Shown: piece after piece, positions 60,587 through 64,000 of the stretch
How positions within the stretch are numbered: position 1 is the first letter of the stretch
Layout of the letters: each line of letters opens with the position of its first letter
Source of the DNA: Antitrichia curtipendula
Lineage: Eukaryota > Streptophyta > Bryopsida > Hypnales > Leucodontaceae
Direction of reading: 5' to 3'
DNA: 64,000 nt
Assembly: GCA_951230915.1 (NCBI GenBank)
Contig: OX579633.1
Location: forward strand, 19,378,574 to 19,442,573
Notes under the pieces: generated by a model
Database searches by the model: none
What the model saw: only the letters and a program-made list of their open reading frames with translations
Told to the model about the DNA's origin: nothing
Translations under genes and position numbers: made by a program

Positions 60587-62851
60587 TGCTCTACACTTTT
60601 ACTCTCATCCCACTTCCACTGCAACCAATTTCTTGGGTTCTTGAACAACTACTTGAATTGTTATATCTACACAACCAACCCACAATAATGTTAGTATAAG
60701 ACAAACAACTCCAAATTTTCAAGTGTTCAAAATTACCCCATCAAATTGTCCATTATACATATTCCATCACATTTCATTCATATGCAATTGATGGCGGTCT
60801 CCGCCACCCCTTTCATTTGATAGTGCTTTAAAGCATGTGCTCAAATTTTTGCAAAGAGGTGGCGAAGACCACTATCCCCTAATCCCCTTAGCCCATGTGG
60901 TGCTTTAAACAACATGCTCAAATTTTTGCAAGTGATGGCAAACCCGCCCACCACATTGCCCCGATGGTGCCCATATCCACTTCAAAATGAGTGAACATGT
61001 GGTGAAGGTTACCACCAATTTTTAAGAGGTGGTGCTCATTGCCACTACTTCAAATACAATGAGCACCTCCACTTCAAACCCAGTGAGAACCCTACCACAT
61101 GTTTGTTTAGTTGAAAGTAGTAGTGGTCACCACCACCCTCTTGGCCAAGTAGTACTACCCAATGTGTGTCCAAATTTTGATTATGGTGACAATCACCATC
61201 ATTTCCATGCTAATTTTCATTTTGCAATGGTAGCCATCACCACCACCTTTCCCACTGTCGTGCCTTTTAGAGGAACTTACCACCTTAAGCTCACTTCCAA
61301 GTGCTCCTTGAAGCAATTATTAACTCATAATGTCATCAAAGGTTGCAATGTCCTAACACTGCACATGCCATGCACATACAACATTAGTTTCCAACTCAAG
61401 TCATAAGGTTCTCCATTCCTTTGTCACACTCAACTCTTAGTTCCAATACTTAACTCCCACAAGACACCGGGCATGTCATTTGATGACATGGGGCGGAACT
61501 TCCATTGATGTCTAAGCACCCGGTTTAGGCACTACTCCACACCTTGAATAATCACCCTTGAATGGGACTCAACTTCCCACTAGGCCCAACCTACTTTACT
61601 TTGGGACTCACTCACCGGGACTCACCAAGTGGGACTCACCAAGTGGGACTCACCAAGCGGGACTCACCAAACGGGACTCACACATGGCCTAGTGAAGAGT
61701 GGGACACATCCAACCGGTATCAAGGAGTGCACAAGCACTCCATGGTAACATACAAGTAGTGGTGAGGCTCCAACACCAACCTCACCACCCGTGGGCATTT
61801 TGGCTCACTATGGCACCATTCGGGAGGGAGGAGGGAGGAGGGAGACCACCCCTCCTCATAGTACTCTTTGTGGGATTTGGCAGGCCCCCCCCCCCCCATC
61901 CTATGGGTCCACGGGAGTACTCATAACACTCCCCAACTTGGAAGACCACCCGATTCCAAGCCAGTTCCCCAAAGCCGGGTGCCAAAAGACTCCCGATCTT
62001 CCTATCGGCATAACTTTTACTTCCAGGATCCAAATGTAAAATGCAAGACCATTTTAGTAATTCACTCTTTCCGTAGATCACCCTGAACTACTCATTTTAT
62101 CAATTCCAATAATTTACAAGGAAGTTATGGCCCTCCAAAGATCCAAGTCCCCAGGAGTGTAGTATTTCGGCACTCTCTCCTCTTTGTCAGTCCATAACTT
62201 TTATCTCAAATCTTGTCTCTTCGTGATCCTTAGCATTCTAAAAATCTGTTCTCTTAAGCTTTCCAATGATATGTGGCATGACCCATTTGGCTGAAGGACT
62301 CATCCTCAAACCCCTACTCCCACGTCCTATACCTTGGTATAAAACTAAGACATTGCCAACTTCAAGGAGGCATAACTTTTGACTTACAACTTGGATCTTT
62401 GAGTTTTTTAGACTCATGAATGAGTCTTCTTACAAGCTTTCCAAAAATGTGTAGCACGTTAGTTTATTTGATCCGAGAAAATAGTTACAATGCTCTAATT
62501 GCTCAGGACTCCAAATTCCTCACACCCCATCTCTTGCATGGCTTGGAGAGTCATCCTCAACATCCCCCTTTTTTACTAAAGTGGCACAACCACACTTCAC
62601 GATGAGGGACGTGACACCCTTATTCCCACTTGGTGGTGGTGATAGTCACCGCCCTACCCACACTCTATGCTAAGTGATATGCACCATATTGCTTTGGCGT
62701 TCGATCTATGCCATCCAACCTCATTCAGGTCTCTCAATACTTCTAAGTTATGACTTCTAATTATTGTGGAGCAAGCTCCATTGGTGATGATGATCAAAGG
62801 ATCTTTAAAAACACCCAAATCATTATTCGAGGCACCCTAAATTTAGAATAT
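60587..62851. other. Non-coding interior of the Mutator-like element upstream of its transposase
   Basis: No gene is recognised. It holds GTGGTGG/CCACC-rich stretches (60.79-61.25 kb), a 14-bp tandem repeat at 61.61 kb and short C-runs near 61.89 kb. The transposase promoter should lie in its left part. Confidence 0.5.
61608..61683. repeat. 14-bp tandem repeat GGGACTCACCAAGT
   Basis: About five head-to-tail copies differing at one or two bases. Confidence 0.92.
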
Positions 62852-64000
62852 GCTTCAATCATATGTATGCATCATATATATGCTCAAAGTTTTATGATAT
62901 ATGTGTTTATAGCAATTCCAATGTACGTTAGTGAGTATTATTTGAATATGTTCTAAAAATTTAAAGAATGTTAAAAGCTTGTTAATTCACATGTGCCTAA
63001 TGTCCCTAACCTCAAAAGTAGAGGGTATTCACATTAATAAAATGTAAACTAATATTTTTGAAAGTTCAATCTTATTTAAACATTAAAAGAAAAATGGAAG
63101 TGAAACATTTAAAGTAAACAAGATTGAATGTGCATGCAAAATGAATTTAGTTCAAAAGTGTAAATGAACTCATATCTAAAATCGTTGTAAACATTAATTG
63201 ATAATTGTCTAAAAACTTTAGGCAATACCAAAAGCTATTACCAGGAGCTATTATGAATTGATGTTTCTTTAACATTTATTTATCTTCAATTCTAAATAGT
63301 ATAAATGTGTCGTCTTCATTAAAAGACATCCATAAAGTTTCAAATAAAATGCATAGATGTTTTTCAAATTGATTTATAGAATACAACTTCGTTCAATTCA
63401 CTAAAATTACAATTTCAACACTTTGATTTTTGTAATATTTTATGATTGGTTGAAATAGTAGTGAAGTGGTTTATTTGAGATTTTGTTTTGTAGAGGTGTC
63501 TTCAACTTTTCTTGGATCCAATGAGATGATAGTTTAATAGGTTGAAATGTTGCACATTATGTAATTTTTTTTTCCAATGTTGTACATCAAGTTCTTTTGG
63601 TCAATCATTCCAACATTCATGAGATAAAGAGAATCTTTTTTTCATACAATGTAAACAATAATATTATATATTTAACCTAAACCCTATAAATAAAAGTTGG
63701 ACGTTCCTAATTTTAAATTTTATCCATATGGTATCTATGATTGCAATCACCTAGGTTTGAAAAAAAATTGAATCTAAATTATTTTAATCATAACTAGATG
63801 AATGATTGCAATTCACTGATACTTTGCGTAAAAGAAAATCCATCAAGATGGTTTGGCATTAGGACAATAGTGTTCAAAGTGCATGTAAATCAATTTTGAA
63901 TGGATACAATTTTTCATTATTACAATGTTGTGTTTAGGTACATGGTTGTTTCGACATGGAACTTAAAAGTAAATGTCAAGTTTGATTAATTTCACTAACT
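62852..64000 (-). repeat. Right terminal inverted repeat arm of the Mutator-like element (partial)
   Basis: Reverse complement of 54781-55929; it continues past the window edge. Confidence 0.93.

Larger units (their letters stand above)
54781..64000. mobile_element. Mutator-like element with very long terminal inverted repeats (right end beyond window)
   Basis: 54781-55929 and 62852-64000 are inverted copies that pair base for base with no net gap over 1,149 bp. The pairing still holds at the window edge, so the arms are longer. Inside, on the minus strand, is a MULE transposase with MULE core, SWIM finger and zinc ribbon. Long inverted repeats plus such a transposase define the Mutator superfamily. 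A target site duplication cannot be read because the right terminus is outside the window. Confidence 0.88.

Overview
The window is nuclear DNA of a land plant. It is AT-rich, has GT-AG introns and an LRR receptor kinase with one intron per leucine-rich repeat, and carries CACTA and Mutator-like transposons. A non-seed lineage (bryophyte, lycophyte or fern) is my guess from the GCM-type transposase and the ParB/methyltransferase gene; the sequence does not prove it. Most of the window is nested mobile DNA.

Region 1 (1 to about 28.65 kb). A 38-bp tandem array lies at the left edge. It is followed by two divergent genes: a Mutator-type transposase with a GCM-like zinc finger and a SWIM finger (minus strand, 5.16-1.35 kb), and a many-exon gene (plus strand, 6.5-11.86 kb) that joins a ParB-like domain to a beta-class N4/N6 DNA methyltransferase-like domain. 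A near-palindrome centred on GGCGCC recurs in the introns of both genes. Weakly matching inverted ends near 0.87-1.1 and 28.5-28.65 kb suggest that the two genes could be one transposon of about 12 kb. The methyltransferase gene is split by a complete 15.77-kb CACTA element (11859-27626, TSD TAC) that carries a TNP2 transposase gene and a decayed second gene.

Region 2 (28.65-40.2 kb). It holds two divergent decayed genes: a coiled-coil protein with a RING-like tail on the minus strand, and a degenerate kinase-fold gene on the plus strand with a TATA box. About 7 kb of non-coding, repeat-rich DNA follows.

Region 3 (40.26-49.82 kb, minus). A 14-exon LRR receptor-like kinase gene is the one gene here that looks like an ordinary functional host gene. 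Its first intron carries a 1.14-kb non-autonomous CACTA element (TSD ATT) with a long hairpin inside.

Region 4 (50.4-54.1 kb). Two direct repeats of about 592 bp, roughly 98% identical, flank 2.5 kb of non-coding DNA and resemble a non-autonomous LTR element.

Region 5 (54.1-64 kb). A Mutator-like element has inverted repeats of at least 1,149 bp. It encloses a decayed MULE/SWIM/zinc-ribbon transposase, which is itself interrupted by a 1.24-kb CACTA element (TSD TTT). The right end of the element lies beyond the window.
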